This document shows positions 15,895-25,057 of a stretch of DNA of 64,000 nt, piece by piece. This DNA is from Owenweeksia sp048267305. GTDB taxonomy: Bacteria > Bacteroidota > Bacteroidia > Flavobacteriales > Schleiferiaceae. Under the pieces are notes generated by a model. The model was not told the origin of the DNA. It saw only the letters and a program-made list of their open reading frames with translations, and searched no databases. The translations under genes and the position numbers were made by a program. The stretch's first letter is position 1, and every line of letters begins with the position of its first letter. The stretch is taken from NCBI GenBank assembly GCA_048267305.1, contig JBLWXT010000008.1, forward strand, positions 1-64,000. The letters are read 5' to 3'.

Positions 15895-17427
15895 ATGAGA
15901 AAAGTTTTCCTCTTACTTGCCATTCTTCCACTTTTTGTTTGTGCACAATCAGCCGCTCCGGAGTTGACTTGGGGAGATAATATCCGGGACATGGATATGA
16001 GTTTTAGCGGTTTTGTGGGTAAGGATGGGAATTCACTTTTTGCACTTACCAGGAAATCGGATAAACTTTTTTTGATGGAGTATGACGCCTCTAATCTTAA
16101 ACTGATTAAGAAAACTGAAGTTTCAGAGGCAGATGAGGGGATGGGCGACTTACGCTTTGAGTTACGCTATGTTAATAGCAAAGGAATACACTTTATAAAA
16201 TCGGCAATTGACAGAGCTAATAAAAAAGTGAAGTTGTATCATAGTCTTGTAAAGCTTGATGGAACGGCATCAAACTATGAGGAAATACTATCTGTGGATG
16301 CAAATTGGGCTAGTGTAAATGAATTTGAATACAGTATTTCTCAGGATCGTTCCAAAATTTTGGTTTACACTTTTCCAGATAATGACCGTTCTGACAATGT
16401 GCATCAGGCGGTAGTTTTTGACGAGAATTTAGAAGAGCTTTATAGGACGCCATTGTCATCTCCCTTTGAGGATGGATTACAGTTTGTGCCAACTGAAACA
16501 GAGGTCAGTAACTCAGGGGAGGTTTACATCCTGGGATTTCGCAAGAAGGCTTCAGAACGAAAGCTGGCTCAGGCATGCCAAACAGAAAAGTACGGTGTTA
16601 TACAGTTTGATGAAAGTGGTATTGTAAATTATCACGACTTGGCTCAGTATGAAAACGAAATCCACGATCTTACCATGAAGTTGGATTTTGAGGGTAAAAT
16701 AATACTCATGGGGCTTTACTTTACCAATAAACGAAACTACCAAAGTTCTAATTTATACATGAGCCTCAAGAAAGAAGATCTGGAGCCCGAGAAAGTCACC
16801 TTCAGCAACTTTAGTGAGGAATTCCTGGAAAACTTTGATTTTAACCCAAAAACCAAGGAGGCTTATAAATACTCAATGGTTACAGGTAGGCGCAAAAGCA
16901 CCCTCAAGGGTCTTCTTCGTATTAAGTATAAAAACTTTTATAGTTGGCCGGATGGTTCGTTTACTGTAGTAGGTGAAAGAGAACATATTTTAAATGAAAG
17001 TCTGGGTATTGTCGCGTCTCATCACGATGAAATTATCATTGTAAAATTTGATCCAGACGGGAATGTAGTGTGGGCCAATCTTATTGATAGGCATCAGGAG
17101 GAAATTTCAGGCTATAGTTATTATAGGGTGCATCAGGGTGCATACAAAATCTATGTTATGTTTAACGATGACTCCCGGAACATGAAAAACAGGGAAGAGG
17201 GAAAAGAGCCTTTTCGCTTTGATGTAGTAGGTTCAAAACAAAAAGTACATACACTGGCGGCTACCATTGATGAAAAAGGTGAGATCACTTTGGATGAAAT
17301 AGCCACCTATAAAGGTAGGCGAGTGCTTTTTACAAGCTACTATTATAAATGGAATGACGATATAGCTTTTGTCTTTTTCAGACCTGATTATCTGGGTGGG
17401 GAACACATAGTGAAAATCAAATTTTGA
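15895..17427 (+). CDS. Secreted protein of unknown function, beta-propeller-like
   Basis: The 510-residue product has a clear signal peptide (LLLAILPLFVCAQSAA) and no transmembrane segment, lipobox or C-terminal sorting domain, so it is probably periplasmic. The body repeatedly alternates hydrophobic strands with aspartate-rich turns (SLFALTRKSDKLFLMEYDAS, KIILMGLYFTNKRNY, EIIIVKFDPDGNVVWANLID), as in beta-propeller repeat proteins. No catalytic motif is seen. It lies alone, 135 bases after the divergent gldA start and about 100 bases before rsgA. Confidence 0.6.
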   Translation: MRKVFLLLAILPLFVCAQSAAPELTWGDNIRDMDMSFSGFVGKDGNSLFALTRKSDKLFLMEYDASNLKLIKKTEVSEADEGMGDLRFELRYVNSKGIHFIKSAIDRANKKVKLYHSLVKLDGTASNYEEILSVDANWASVNEFEYSISQDRSKILVYTFPDNDRSDNVHQAVVFDENLEELYRTPLSSPFEDGLQFVPTETEVSNSGEVYILGFRKKASERKLAQACQTEKYGVIQFDESGIVNYHDLAQYENEIHDLTMKLDFEGKIILMGLYFTNKRNYQSSNLYMSLKKEDLEPEKVTFSNFSEEFLENFDFNPKTKEAYKYSMVTGRRKSTLKGLLRIKYKNFYSWPDGSFTVVGEREHILNESLGIVASHHDEIIIVKFDPDGNVVWANLIDRHQEEISGYSYYRVHQGAYKIYVMFNDDSRNMKNREEGKEPFRFDVVGSKQKVHTLAATIDEKGEITLDEIATYKGRRVLFTSYYYKWNDDIAFVFFRPDYLGGEHIVKIKF

Positions 17428-17526
17428 AGTATTCATTTCAGCTAATTCTTTTTAGGATCGAGCTCTGCAAATCTTCATTTACATGGCAATGGTGGTGTTG
17501 AGTATGGGCATTACCTTTGCCGTCTT

Positions 17527-18474
17527 ATGCAAGGCACAGTATTAAAATCTACAGGTAGCTGGTATCAGGTAAAAACCGATGACGGGGAAGTGCTCTCTTG
17601 CCGCATAGTGGGAAAGTTACGCTTACGCGGAATTAAAACCACAAACCCCGTAGCTGTAGGCGATAGGGTGGATTTTGATATAGAGGAGGGTGTGGGCACC
17701 GGAGTTATCAGGGAAATCCATGACCGAAAAAACTACATTATCCGTAAATCGGTAAACCTGTCTAAGCAAACCCAAATCATAGCCTCTAATCTCGATCAGG
17801 CCATTCTTATTGTAACCCTTGATTTTCCTAAAACCTTCCCTCGTTTTATTGATCGCTTTTTGGCTACAGCCGAAGCATACAATATACCAGGGGTTGTGGT
17901 TTTTAATAAGGTGGATCTGTACAATGAGGCTGTAATGGATGAACTGGAATTTTACACTTATGTTTATCAGGATGCCGGCTACAAGGTTCTCCATACCTCC
18001 GTTCCCGGTAAATTGGGCCTGGAGGAATTGAAGGAAGTATTGAAGGATAAAACCAGTTTACTTAGCGGACATTCGGGCGTAGGGAAGTCTACTTTGGTAA
18101 ATACCATTGAGCCTCGCCTCAATTTAAAAACATCGGCTATTTCAAAAAGCCATGATCAGGGGCAGCATACCACCACCTTTGCCGAAATGTTTGAACTTAG
18201 TTTTGGTGGTCGCATTATAGATACTCCGGGGATTCGTGGCTTTGGGCTGGTGGATATGGAACGAGAGGAAATCGGTGATTATTTCCCCGAAATATTTGCC
18301 TTAAAGGGGGGCTGTAAATTCAATAATTGCCTGCACATCGAGGAGCCTGGTTGCGCGGTGAAAGTAGCTGTAGAAGAAGGTAAACTGGCCTACACCCGCT
18401 ACGACAGTTATGCTAATTTTGTGCTCGGTACGGATGACGAAGAAAATTTTAGAAAAGACATATATGCAAACTAA
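17527..18474 (+). CDS. rsgA: Small-subunit maturation GTPase RsgA
   Basis: The 315-residue protein has an N-terminal OB fold, then the circularly permuted GTPase order G4 (FNKVDL), G1 (GHSGVGKSTL) and G3 (DTPGIRGF), and a C-terminal zinc site with Cys and His residues (GGCKFNNCLHIEEPGC). RsgA is a checkpoint GTPase of late 30S assembly. A TACCTTTG box lies only 8 bases before its ATG, so the mRNA leader may be nearly absent. Its last 11 bases overlap the phosphatase gene. Confidence 0.94.
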   Translation: MQGTVLKSTGSWYQVKTDDGEVLSCRIVGKLRLRGIKTTNPVAVGDRVDFDIEEGVGTGVIREIHDRKNYIIRKSVNLSKQTQIIASNLDQAILIVTLDFPKTFPRFIDRFLATAEAYNIPGVVVFNKVDLYNEAVMDELEFYTYVYQDAGYKVLHTSVPGKLGLEELKEVLKDKTSLLSGHSGVGKSTLVNTIEPRLNLKTSAISKSHDQGQHTTTFAEMFELSFGGRIIDTPGIRGFGLVDMEREEIGDYFPEIFALKGGCKFNNCLHIEEPGCAVKVAVEEGKLAYTRYDSYANFVLGTDDEENFRKDIYAN

Positions 18475-19297
18475 TATCATTAAGGCAGGAATTCTTGCCC
18501 TTGTAATTACGGCTTGTGGAGGCAGTAAAAATCAAACAGCAACTGGTACGATGGAGCCTGATGTGGTTTTATCCGATCAGCTCATGATGAGCACCCTCTG
18601 GATGCAAAGATCGGAGGAGGCCAGGTTTTTACAGCGGCAGGTATATAAGTTGGCGGAAACAAAGTTGCAGACCAATATGACAAAAGGCTACAGCAAAAAG
18701 CCAATGGCGATTATTCTCGACCTTGATGAAACAGTATTGGATAATAGCCCCTATGAGGCTCGTCTTGTACTTAACAGGGAAAATTTTACCAATGAGAGTT
18801 GGAGCAAATGGGTGATGGAAGCTCAGGCCGATTTAGTGCCAGGTGCAAAAGAGTTTTTGGATATGGCAAACCGTATGGGCGTGGAAATTTTTTACGTATC
18901 CAATCGCTCCGAAACTCACTTGGGGGCAACTATCAAAAACCTTCAGAAATTTGAACTGCCGTTTGCCGATGAGAGCCATGTATTGTTAAAGGGTGGTGAC
19001 AATTCCAGTAAAACGGAAAGACGAGAAATTATAAAGGAACGCTTTAAGGTGGTTTTGCTGGTAGGTGATCAGATGAGCGATTTTACCGAAGAACCATTTA
19101 TAGAGGAGCAAGCCATGATGGAAGGCTTTATAAGTCCTATGCTGGATTCTGCCAATGCCTATTTCGTACTCCTTCCCAATCCGATTTATGGAGCTTTTGA
19201 GTCTGGTGTTTATGGTGGGCAACGTGGCCTCTCTGATAAGGTTAAGAATCAGTACCGTAGAAAAGCTCTGAAACCTAAACAGGATATGGATAGGTGA
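18464..19297 (+). CDS. Lipoprotein acid phosphatase / 5'-nucleotidase, e(P4) family
   Basis: From the ATG at 18464 the product has 277 residues and starts with a lipoprotein signal ending VITAC (Cys18). It carries the class C phosphatase DDDD-type motif ILDLDETVLDNSPYEA and the later VGDQMSDF. In Haemophilus the e(P4) relative is an outer-membrane lipoprotein that dephosphorylates nucleotides such as NMN for NAD uptake. Here the window also holds nadE, PnuC and a NadR-like kinase, so a salvage role is plausible but not shown. The start overlaps the rsgA end by 11 bases; its stop overlaps dtd by four. Confidence 0.87.
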   Translation: MQTNIIKAGILALVITACGGSKNQTATGTMEPDVVLSDQLMMSTLWMQRSEEARFLQRQVYKLAETKLQTNMTKGYSKKPMAIILDLDETVLDNSPYEARLVLNRENFTNESWSKWVMEAQADLVPGAKEFLDMANRMGVEIFYVSNRSETHLGATIKNLQKFELPFADESHVLLKGGDNSSKTERREIIKERFKVVLLVGDQMSDFTEEPFIEEQAMMEGFISPMLDSANAYFVLLPNPIYGAFESGVYGGQRGLSDKVKNQYRRKALKPKQDMDR

Positions 19298-19746
19298 GAG
19301 TGGTAATCCAACGTGCTGCCAGGGCTTCCGTGCTCATTAATAATACAGAAGAGCGTTCAGTCGCCAAAGGCCTTGTAGTGCTGTTAGGTATAGAGGATAT
19401 CGATGAAAATGCTGATGCTGACTGGCTCATTAACAAGATATCTTCATTGCGCATTTTTTCTGATGCCGAGGGGAAAATGAACCTCTCGTTACAGGATATT
19501 GATGGTGAACTGCTCATCATTTCGCAGTTTACACTTCACGCCTCTACAAAAAAGGGAAACCGCCCGAGTTTTATTAAAGCAGCCAGGCCTGAGAAAGCCA
19601 TTCCTCTTTACGAATACTTTATTTCTAAAAGTGAGGAAAGACATCACGGCAAGGTGCAAACCGGGGAGTTTGGTGCCGATATGCAAGTGAGTTTAGTGAA
19701 TGATGGTCCGGTTACCATTATCATTGACTCTAAAAATAGGGAGTAA
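19294..19746 (+). CDS. dtd: D-aminoacyl-tRNA deacylase
   Basis: The 150-residue enzyme hydrolyses D-amino acids, and glycine from tRNA-Ala, off mischarged tRNAs. Its two signature sequences are present: SQFTLHA near residue 77 and NDGPVTI near the C-terminus, which together build the active site. It starts with GTG inside GTGA, overlapping the phosphatase stop by four bases, so translation is coupled. Length is normal. Confidence 0.92.
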   Translation: MRVVIQRAARASVLINNTEERSVAKGLVVLLGIEDIDENADADWLINKISSLRIFSDAEGKMNLSLQDIDGELLIISQFTLHASTKKGNRPSFIKAARPEKAIPLYEYFISKSEERHHGKVQTGEFGADMQVSLVNDGPVTIIIDSKNRE

Positions 19747-19791
19747 GAAATTTGTTTGTAGCTAAACTATCGTCTCTTAAAACTGAAAAAT

Positions 19792-20127
19792 ATGTCACAG
19801 GGAATAAAGGAACTACAGCAAGTAGTGGACGAATGGATTCAAAATCATGGCGTGCGCTATTTTAATGAACTCACCAATATGGCCCAACTTACGGAAGAGG
19901 TGGGCGAAGTAGCCCGCATCATCGCCCGCAGATATGGTGAGCAAAGCGAAAAGGAAAGCGACAAAAACAAAGACTTGGGCGAGGAGCTGGCCGATGTGCT
20001 GTTTGTAGTGCTCTGCCTGGCCAATCAAACCAATACAGACTTACAATCCGCTTTTGATAAAAAGATGGATGTTAAAGCTAAGCGCGACCACGATAGGCAT
20101 CATGGGAATGAGAAGTTGAAGAAGTAG
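19792..20127 (+). CDS. MazG-like nucleotide pyrophosphohydrolase
   Basis: The 111-residue protein carries the all-alpha NTP pyrophosphohydrolase pattern: LTEEVGEVARIIARR and GEELADVLFVVLCLAN, giving the E-x-x-E...E-x-x-D metal ligands. These enzymes hydrolyse (d)NTPs to monophosphates and often act as house-cleaning enzymes. It is a single-domain form, shorter than MazG itself. It follows dtd after 45 bases on the same strand, so all four genes from rsgA may share a transcript. The nucleotide preferred is not predictable. Confidence 0.85.
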   Translation: MSQGIKELQQVVDEWIQNHGVRYFNELTNMAQLTEEVGEVARIIARRYGEQSEKESDKNKDLGEELADVLFVVLCLANQTNTDLQSAFDKKMDVKAKRDHDRHHGNEKLKK

Positions 20128-20290
20128 ACTTGGAGACCTGAGACGTAAAATTTTAGATAGGGGCACAATGCGTTTATCATTTTGGAACGGATTTCATCTT
20201 TAGCATAAATTTTTCGTTCGGAACGATCTCCCCTTTTTTTTTAACGAGCGGCTAGCCTGCCGGGTTGTATAGACGGGAGTGGTTGTAAAC

Positions 20291-20321
20291 AAAAAAAACC
20301 TCCCTGCACCGCAAGGAGGTT
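20291..20321 (-). terminator. Terminator of the thiamin-type TonB receptor
   Basis: AACCTCCTTGC, a short loop, GCAGGGAGGTT and a run of T are read on the minus strand, with one mismatch in the stem. It lies 47 bases after the receptor stop. Confidence 0.8.
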
Positions 20322-20367
20322 CTGTTATTTGAATCTGTGAAATCTGAGTAATCCGTGGCTTTAGGTT

Positions 20368-22836
20368 CTAAAACCTAATCTTCACCCCAGCTAAAATATT
20401 CACTCCCGCCATGGGGAAATAGAAGTTCTCAGTAATCTTACTTCCATAGATATAGCTATACGTATAGCCGTTTGGCTCATACTCTTCATTAAAAATGTTG
20501 GCTACCAATAAGTGTACTTTTACTTCATCGGCAAACTTCACCGGGAGGATGTAATCCATCCGTAAATCAGTAACGGTATATGCGTCAAGTGTTTTGCCGT
20601 TATCGTTGCTGGTAAAATCAAATAGATCGCTGCTACCGGTATTATCCATAAACTGACGGCTTACAAATTTGCTGTTAATGGTAGCTGTAAATCCTTTTAC
20701 AGGAAGAAAACCCAGCTCTATACCTGCAATGAAATTTGGAGAGAAGGAAATATCGCGAGTATCATATTCTGTAGTTTGGTATCCACCATTGTCATAGTCC
20801 ACCACATAATCGGTAAAGTTTTTAATGATGTTGCGGCTTAGCGCAGCATTGGCGCCCGCCTGAAACCATTGGGTAACTTTATAATTACCCACAATCTCAA
20901 TACCTGCACGGTAGCTATTGGCCACGTTGGTTCGGATAGCAGAACCCACATCATTTACCTGACCGGTAAGCACCAGTTGGTCTTTGTAATCCATATAGAA
21001 AAGGTTGGCACTGAAGAAGGTTTTGTTGGTGCGCAATTCATAACCCGCTTCATAGTCAATCATAAATTCGCGTTTGGGTTCCATTCCGGCAACGGCATCC
21101 AAAAAGTCGCCACGCACGGGCTCACGTTGTGCCACGCCTGCGGAAGCAAAAATCCTTTGATTTGGCTTTAATTGGTAGTTAACTCCTGCTTTTGGGTTGA
21201 AGAAGTTAAACTTCTTGGAGATATCTATCGCCCTGCGGTCACTATCAATACCCTTTGCTTCATAGCTCACCTCTCGGTATTGCAAATCGGCAAATACATT
21301 GAGCTTATCAAAGCTTTTGTTCAGTTTCAGAAAGATGTTAAAATCATTCTTCTTAGTGGTATTGTCATAGTAGCGGTCGCGTATTTCACTATCGCTGCTA
21401 TATCGCGCCCAGATGATTTCACCAAAGTGATCGCCCTCATAGTAGTTGTAGGCTCCACCCAGTGTGGCGTTAAAGCCCTTGGTGTTATACTCCAGGGAGT
21501 AAGTGGCTCCATAAAAATTATTGTCCAGCCAGCGCCTGCGGATAAGGTCAGTAGAGGTTAAAGTGTCTCCGCCAAGTATTATGGGATTAAGTCCATAGTC
21601 GGCCAAATCATCATCCTTACGGTATTGCTCATAATAACCTCGGCCATATGTGTAGTGCAATGCGGCATTAGCGGTAAGCTTATCGCTAAACTTGTGCGAA
21701 AGGTGCAGTTGGTAGTGATCCTGCTTGTAATTGTCTACCTCATTTTCGTAGGTGTAGTAGTTGTACGAGCGTGCATCACTATTTACCAGATTGGCCGAAT
21801 CCTGAGAGTCGTATCCGTTGTTAAGCATGTGGGTAGCTAACAGGTCGGCATCCCCCTTCAGTTTACCCTCAGGTACACCCCACCAAGCCTGGTAGGTTTC
21901 CTCTCCACCGCCAAAGTGAATTAATTGCACACTGGTTTTTTCGGAGTAATAACTTCCCGAAAGGTAGTAGGACTGTAGATTGGCATTGGCTCTGTCAATA
22001 AAGCCATCGCTGTTAATCTTAGAGAAACGGCCCTCAACCACCCAATGGTCATTAAGCAAACCGCTACCCACCTGTAGGTTGGTTTTTAATGTGTTGAAGG
22101 AGCCTCCGGTAAATTCCGCAGCAGCAAAGGGCTTGGTTTGCAAACCACTTGTTTTAAGGTTGATGCTGGCGCCAAATGCCCCGGCCCCGTTGGTGGAAGT
22201 ACCCACGCCACGTTGCACCTGCATGCTGTTGGTGCTACTGGCCAAATCGGGTGTGTTTACCCAAAATACGCCATGGCTCTCCGGGTCGTTTAGCGGAATA
22301 CCGTTTACGGTTACATTAATCCGTGTAATGTCGCTTCCGCGGATACGGATGCCCGTATAACCAATGCCAGTACCGGCATCAGAGTTTACCACAGTGCTGG
22401 GCATGTCCTTTAAAATAAAGGGTACATCGCGGCCTTCATTGCGCTTGGCAATGTCTTCCTTGCTGAGGTTGGTTTTGGCAATAGGCGCATTGTCTCCGGC
22501 TCTTACGGCAGAAATGTTTACCGGCTCCAGCATGGCTGCCGCTTCAACAAGCTCAAAGTTGAGGGTGGTGGCATTTTCACTTACGTAGATTTCCTTCGTC
22601 ATCGGCTCATAACCGATATAGGAAACCTCTACGGTGTAGTTGCCGGGTTTGGTGAGTTTGATGGTGTACTTACCGTTGGCATCGGCTATGGCCCCACGTG
22701 GACCAGGATGCACGGTAACGGCTGCCGCCTGTAGCGGAACTTTGGATTGTGAATCGGTAATAGTACCGGTGATGGATTGGGCCTGCGCCTGTAGGAACAG
22801 AGCCGAGAGTGCAGCAAAAGCAATTAGCTTCTTCAT
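20368..22836 (-). CDS. TonB-dependent outer-membrane receptor, predicted thiamin uptake
   Basis: The 822-residue protein has a signal peptide (to about residue 20), a CarboxypepD_reg-like domain (ITGTITDSQSKVPLQAAAVT to about residue 105), a plug domain (VNGIPLNDPESHGVFWVN region) and a 22-strand type barrel ending in the aromatic strand MAGVNILAGVKIRF. It imports a bulky ligand across the outer membrane using TonB energy. The leader carries a TPP riboswitch, so thiamin or a precursor is the likely ligand; this is the strongest functional clue. It is a single-gene unit with its own promoter and terminator. Confidence 0.88.
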   Translation of the reverse strand: MKKLIAFAALSALFLQAQAQSITGTITDSQSKVPLQAAAVTVHPGPRGAIADANGKYTIKLTKPGNYTVEVSYIGYEPMTKEIYVSENATTLNFELVEAAAMLEPVNISAVRAGDNAPIAKTNLSKEDIAKRNEGRDVPFILKDMPSTVVNSDAGTGIGYTGIRIRGSDITRINVTVNGIPLNDPESHGVFWVNTPDLASSTNSMQVQRGVGTSTNGAGAFGASINLKTSGLQTKPFAAAEFTGGSFNTLKTNLQVGSGLLNDHWVVEGRFSKINSDGFIDRANANLQSYYLSGSYYSEKTSVQLIHFGGGEETYQAWWGVPEGKLKGDADLLATHMLNNGYDSQDSANLVNSDARSYNYYTYENEVDNYKQDHYQLHLSHKFSDKLTANAALHYTYGRGYYEQYRKDDDLADYGLNPIILGGDTLTSTDLIRRRWLDNNFYGATYSLEYNTKGFNATLGGAYNYYEGDHFGEIIWARYSSDSEIRDRYYDNTTKKNDFNIFLKLNKSFDKLNVFADLQYREVSYEAKGIDSDRRAIDISKKFNFFNPKAGVNYQLKPNQRIFASAGVAQREPVRGDFLDAVAGMEPKREFMIDYEAGYELRTNKTFFSANLFYMDYKDQLVLTGQVNDVGSAIRTNVANSYRAGIEIVGNYKVTQWFQAGANAALSRNIIKNFTDYVVDYDNGGYQTTEYDTRDISFSPNFIAGIELGFLPVKGFTATINSKFVSRQFMDNTGSSDLFDFTSNDNGKTLDAYTVTDLRMDYILPVKFADEVKVHLLVANIFNEEYEPNGYTYSYIYGSKITENFYFPMAGVNILAGVKIRF

Positions 22837-22854
22837 GATAAAAAGTGTTTATCA
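22836..22854 (-). promoter_or_regulatory. Hairpin touching the start codon of the riboswitch-controlled receptor
   Basis: TGATAAA-cactt-TTTATCA forms a 7-base stem on the minus strand that runs into the ATG at 22834-22836. It may be part of a translational expression platform, which is only a guess. Confidence 0.35.
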
Positions 22855-22905
22855 CGAATAAAAAGGGGCTATTTACTCGCCTTAGTTATTAATTAGTGAA
22901 TGTCA

Positions 22906-22989
22906 ATTATCCCTTGGCAGCATTACCTGCCCAGGTTCGTTGGGTATAATCTCAGTCTCGTCTCGGCTGAGCCGAGACGAGACACCCCT
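22906..22989 (-). promoter_or_regulatory. TPP (THI-box) riboswitch
   Basis: Read on the minus strand, the conserved THI-box segments occur in order: GGGGTG, CTGAGATTATACCC, CGAACCTG, GGTAATGCTGCC and AAGGGA. They form the aptamer that binds thiamin diphosphate. The variable P3 arm is a perfect stem, TCTCGTCTCGGC with GCCGAGACGAGA around a three-base loop. It lies about 70 bases before the ATG of the TonB receptor and after a promoter at 23005-23034. Binding should reduce receptor expression. Confidence 0.95.
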
Positions 22990-23004
22990 ATGAGATATCG
23001 GCCG

Positions 23005-23034
23005 CGAAGGTAATCGGGATTTTGGAAGGAGCAA
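23005..23034 (-). promoter_or_regulatory. Promoter (TTG-N19-TACCTTCG) for the riboswitch transcript
   Basis: On the minus strand a TTG at 23034-23032 is followed after 19 bases by TACCTTCG, one base from the TAnnTTTG consensus, just before the aptamer. Confidence 0.6.
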
Positions 23035-23088
23035 GGGGAATATTGTTAGGGATTGAAAATCCTCGGTAGAGGGGAGATCCCGTCAATT

Positions 23089-23667
23089 TTATTTTATTCG
23101 GTTCTGGGGATTTTTTTTCTTGAAAAAGAAGTAAATCAAGCTTACATTAATTCCTATTCCGTCACCTACTTCAAAGTTTAGCTGGTCAATATATTTCTGC
23201 TCAATAGGAGGGCCGGATACATATAACACGGAACTTGTTTGCCCTGAAATTCTATAGTTTATACAAGCGGTTACTTCAAAAAACCTTTTAGAGCTATCAT
23301 CCACATAAAGCCTAGTCTTAACCCCTATTTCAGGAGTGTAAAATTCAATTGGGTCTGCCTGGTAATAAGAGTAACCTGGGTGTTCCCCAAACTCAGTAAC
23401 ATCTTTGAATCTATAACAATAAGTGAAGCCAACAACAGGCTGAAACTTCCATTGGGTTAGTGCATACTTTAAACCTATTGCCCAGCTTTTATTTGCAATA
23501 TTTCCATAAATGTCCACATCTGAAAATAATTGAATTACTCCCGTGAAGCCGGCATTGTCATAGGGCGATCTGTAGCCAAAATTCACACCAGCTCCCAGAT
23601 TTACCTTCTGACTGTAGGAATCAAAGCAGAGAAGTGTGATTAATATGAAGGTTAGGTTTAGCTTCAT
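23089..23667 (-). CDS. Putative small outer-membrane beta-barrel protein
   Basis: The 192-residue product has a signal peptide (LILITLLCFDSYSQ-like, about residue 19) followed by alternating strands rich in Tyr, Gly and Phe (VNLGAGVNFGYRSPYDNAGF, WAIGLKYALTQWKFQPVVGF) and a strand-like end before a lysine tail (NVSLIYFFFKKKNPQNRIK). This suggests an outer-membrane barrel. No family is recognised. It stands alone, about 150 bases before a lipoprotein gene on the same strand. Confidence 0.55.
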   Translation of the reverse strand: MKLNLTFILITLLCFDSYSQKVNLGAGVNFGYRSPYDNAGFTGVIQLFSDVDIYGNIANKSWAIGLKYALTQWKFQPVVGFTYCYRFKDVTEFGEHPGYSYYQADPIEFYTPEIGVKTRLYVDDSSKRFFEVTACINYRISGQTSSVLYVSGPPIEQKYIDQLNFEVGDGIGINVSLIYFFFKKKNPQNRIK

Positions 23668-23822
23668 CTTTATTTAATAAAACCAAGTGCTAATAATCCG
23701 TTTTATGTATGACGGCTTAGAAATTATTATAACTGGGAGATCTTAAAAACGCCATTCGCACCAATCTTCTGCATTCAATGATTTCAAAATTGCATCAATA
23801 AAGATTTTCTGGCTGAGGGTCC

Positions 23823-24317
23823 TTAAATCGTAATCACCCCATTTTCCACCTTAAACCCTATAAGCTGAACATTATCGACAGGGGTTCCATAGTATGTGCC
23901 TGGTGTCCATTTTTTTTGTTCCTCAAAAATTGCCATTACTTCTTGGTCCAGTTCATCGCTTTCACTTTTAGTGCTCATACTTACCTGTACAAGCTCTCCC
24001 TTACAATTTATAATGCATGAAACCACGCCTTTGCCGGTAAATTCTGGATTGTCATGAAGGAATGCAGAGGTTGCCTGAATTTTGGCTGCAAGTTTTTCCT
24101 CTGAAACCGGACTTTTGGCTTTAATCTGCTTTGCATCCATAAATGACATTAGTACCAATACATTGTCATTATTACATACTCCTTTTATGGGCTCTTTTAC
24201 TTCCATACGTGCTACCATGCCTTTTCCACTTCCCTTGGAGGAAGAGCAGCCTTGAATAAACATGCTTCCTGAAATTATTATAGCAAGGGCTAAAAAGAAT
24301 CGTCTTCTGGTTTTCAT
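23823..24317 (-). CDS. Lipoprotein with a TonB C-terminal-like fold
   Basis: The 164-residue protein has a lipobox (FIQGC) and a serine/glycine linker. Residues about 90-164 follow the TonB C-terminal pattern: FTGKGVVSCIINCKGELVQV, DELDQEVMAIFEEQKKWTPG and VDNVQLIGFKVENG, where the usual V-x-P-x-F...G and W-x-P-G positions are visible. It lacks the N-terminal membrane anchor and proline spacer of true TonB, so it is probably a stand-alone relative rather than an energy transducer. It has no operon partner. Function is unknown. Confidence 0.65.
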   Translation of the reverse strand: MKTRRRFFLALAIIISGSMFIQGCSSSKGSGKGMVARMEVKEPIKGVCNNDNVLVLMSFMDAKQIKAKSPVSEEKLAAKIQATSAFLHDNPEFTGKGVVSCIINCKGELVQVSMSTKSESDELDQEVMAIFEEQKKWTPGTYYGTPVDNVQLIGFKVENGVITI

Positions 24318-24443
24318 CGTTAGTTTTTAAGGTTAAACGATGACGAATGTAGTGAATGAAGTGGTACGGTTTATCGGTACCTCCAAGGCTACTTGTGGCC
24401 GATTTTAGATAATGTGTTGTATGGGGTTTTGAGATAATAATCT

Positions 24444-24785
24444 TTACTCAATCTCCTCCAATATTGATGTTCCTTTTGATTGATCTCCCGAAGTCCATTG
24501 CCAGGATTCATGCAAATGAATTTTTCCATTGGTCATTTGCTTTGGAGTGGAGCTGCAAATTCCCGTCATAAAAGCTCCATTTTTATTTACCTGATGGTAT
24601 CGCATTTCAATCTGGCCCTTATCGTCAACAATTCCAATTAGATGTCCTTTTACAATGTTTTCTCCCTCATAAGTGCAGGTCAATATATTCCCAACTTGCT
24701 TATAATGAAAGATCATTTCATTGGTAACCTCTCCATTTTCGGAGTTGGAGACAGGCCTGAATTTTCGGTTGTTATAGTTGATCAT
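24444..24785 (-). CDS. Small conserved cytosolic protein
   Basis: The 113-residue protein has no signal peptide. Its pattern, FRPVSNSENGEVTNEMIFHY, then VKGHLIGIVDDKGQIEMRYH and LHESWQWTSGDQSKGTS, belongs to a family often misnamed in databases as n-acetylglutamate synthase. It lacks an acetyl-CoA-binding GNAT motif, and I make no functional claim. The repeated beta strands suggest a small lipocalin-like or beta-sandwich fold. It lies alone; the 270 bases upstream show no gene. Confidence 0.6.
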   Translation of the reverse strand: MINYNNRKFRPVSNSENGEVTNEMIFHYKQVGNILTCTYEGENIVKGHLIGIVDDKGQIEMRYHQVNKNGAFMTGICSSTPKQMTNGKIHLHESWQWTSGDQSKGTSILEEIE

Positions 24786-25057
24786 TGATTCGCTGAAGGT
24801 GTTAGTGAGGTTGTGCTTAAATAACTAGGCTTTCGGGTTTTTTTAACTTCCATTTTTAGTGCGATCGATCGGCTGTTGACCTTTTCTGAAACAGAATGAG
24901 GCCACCATTTTATTTAATATGCCGGGCTGGAATTTACAAAGCATTATTTACCCTTGAGGAAAGGGCACTCAAATAGTTTGGGAGATTAATGTTAAAATAG
25001 AGGTTGTGAACGTTCAGGTAAGATAGGAGGTTTGGCGAGAGATACTGAACTGACAGG

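Noticed and set aside
21172..21561. Antisense frame of 129 codons inside the thiamin-type receptor
   Set aside because: It lies fully within a well-supported gene and has no family pattern.
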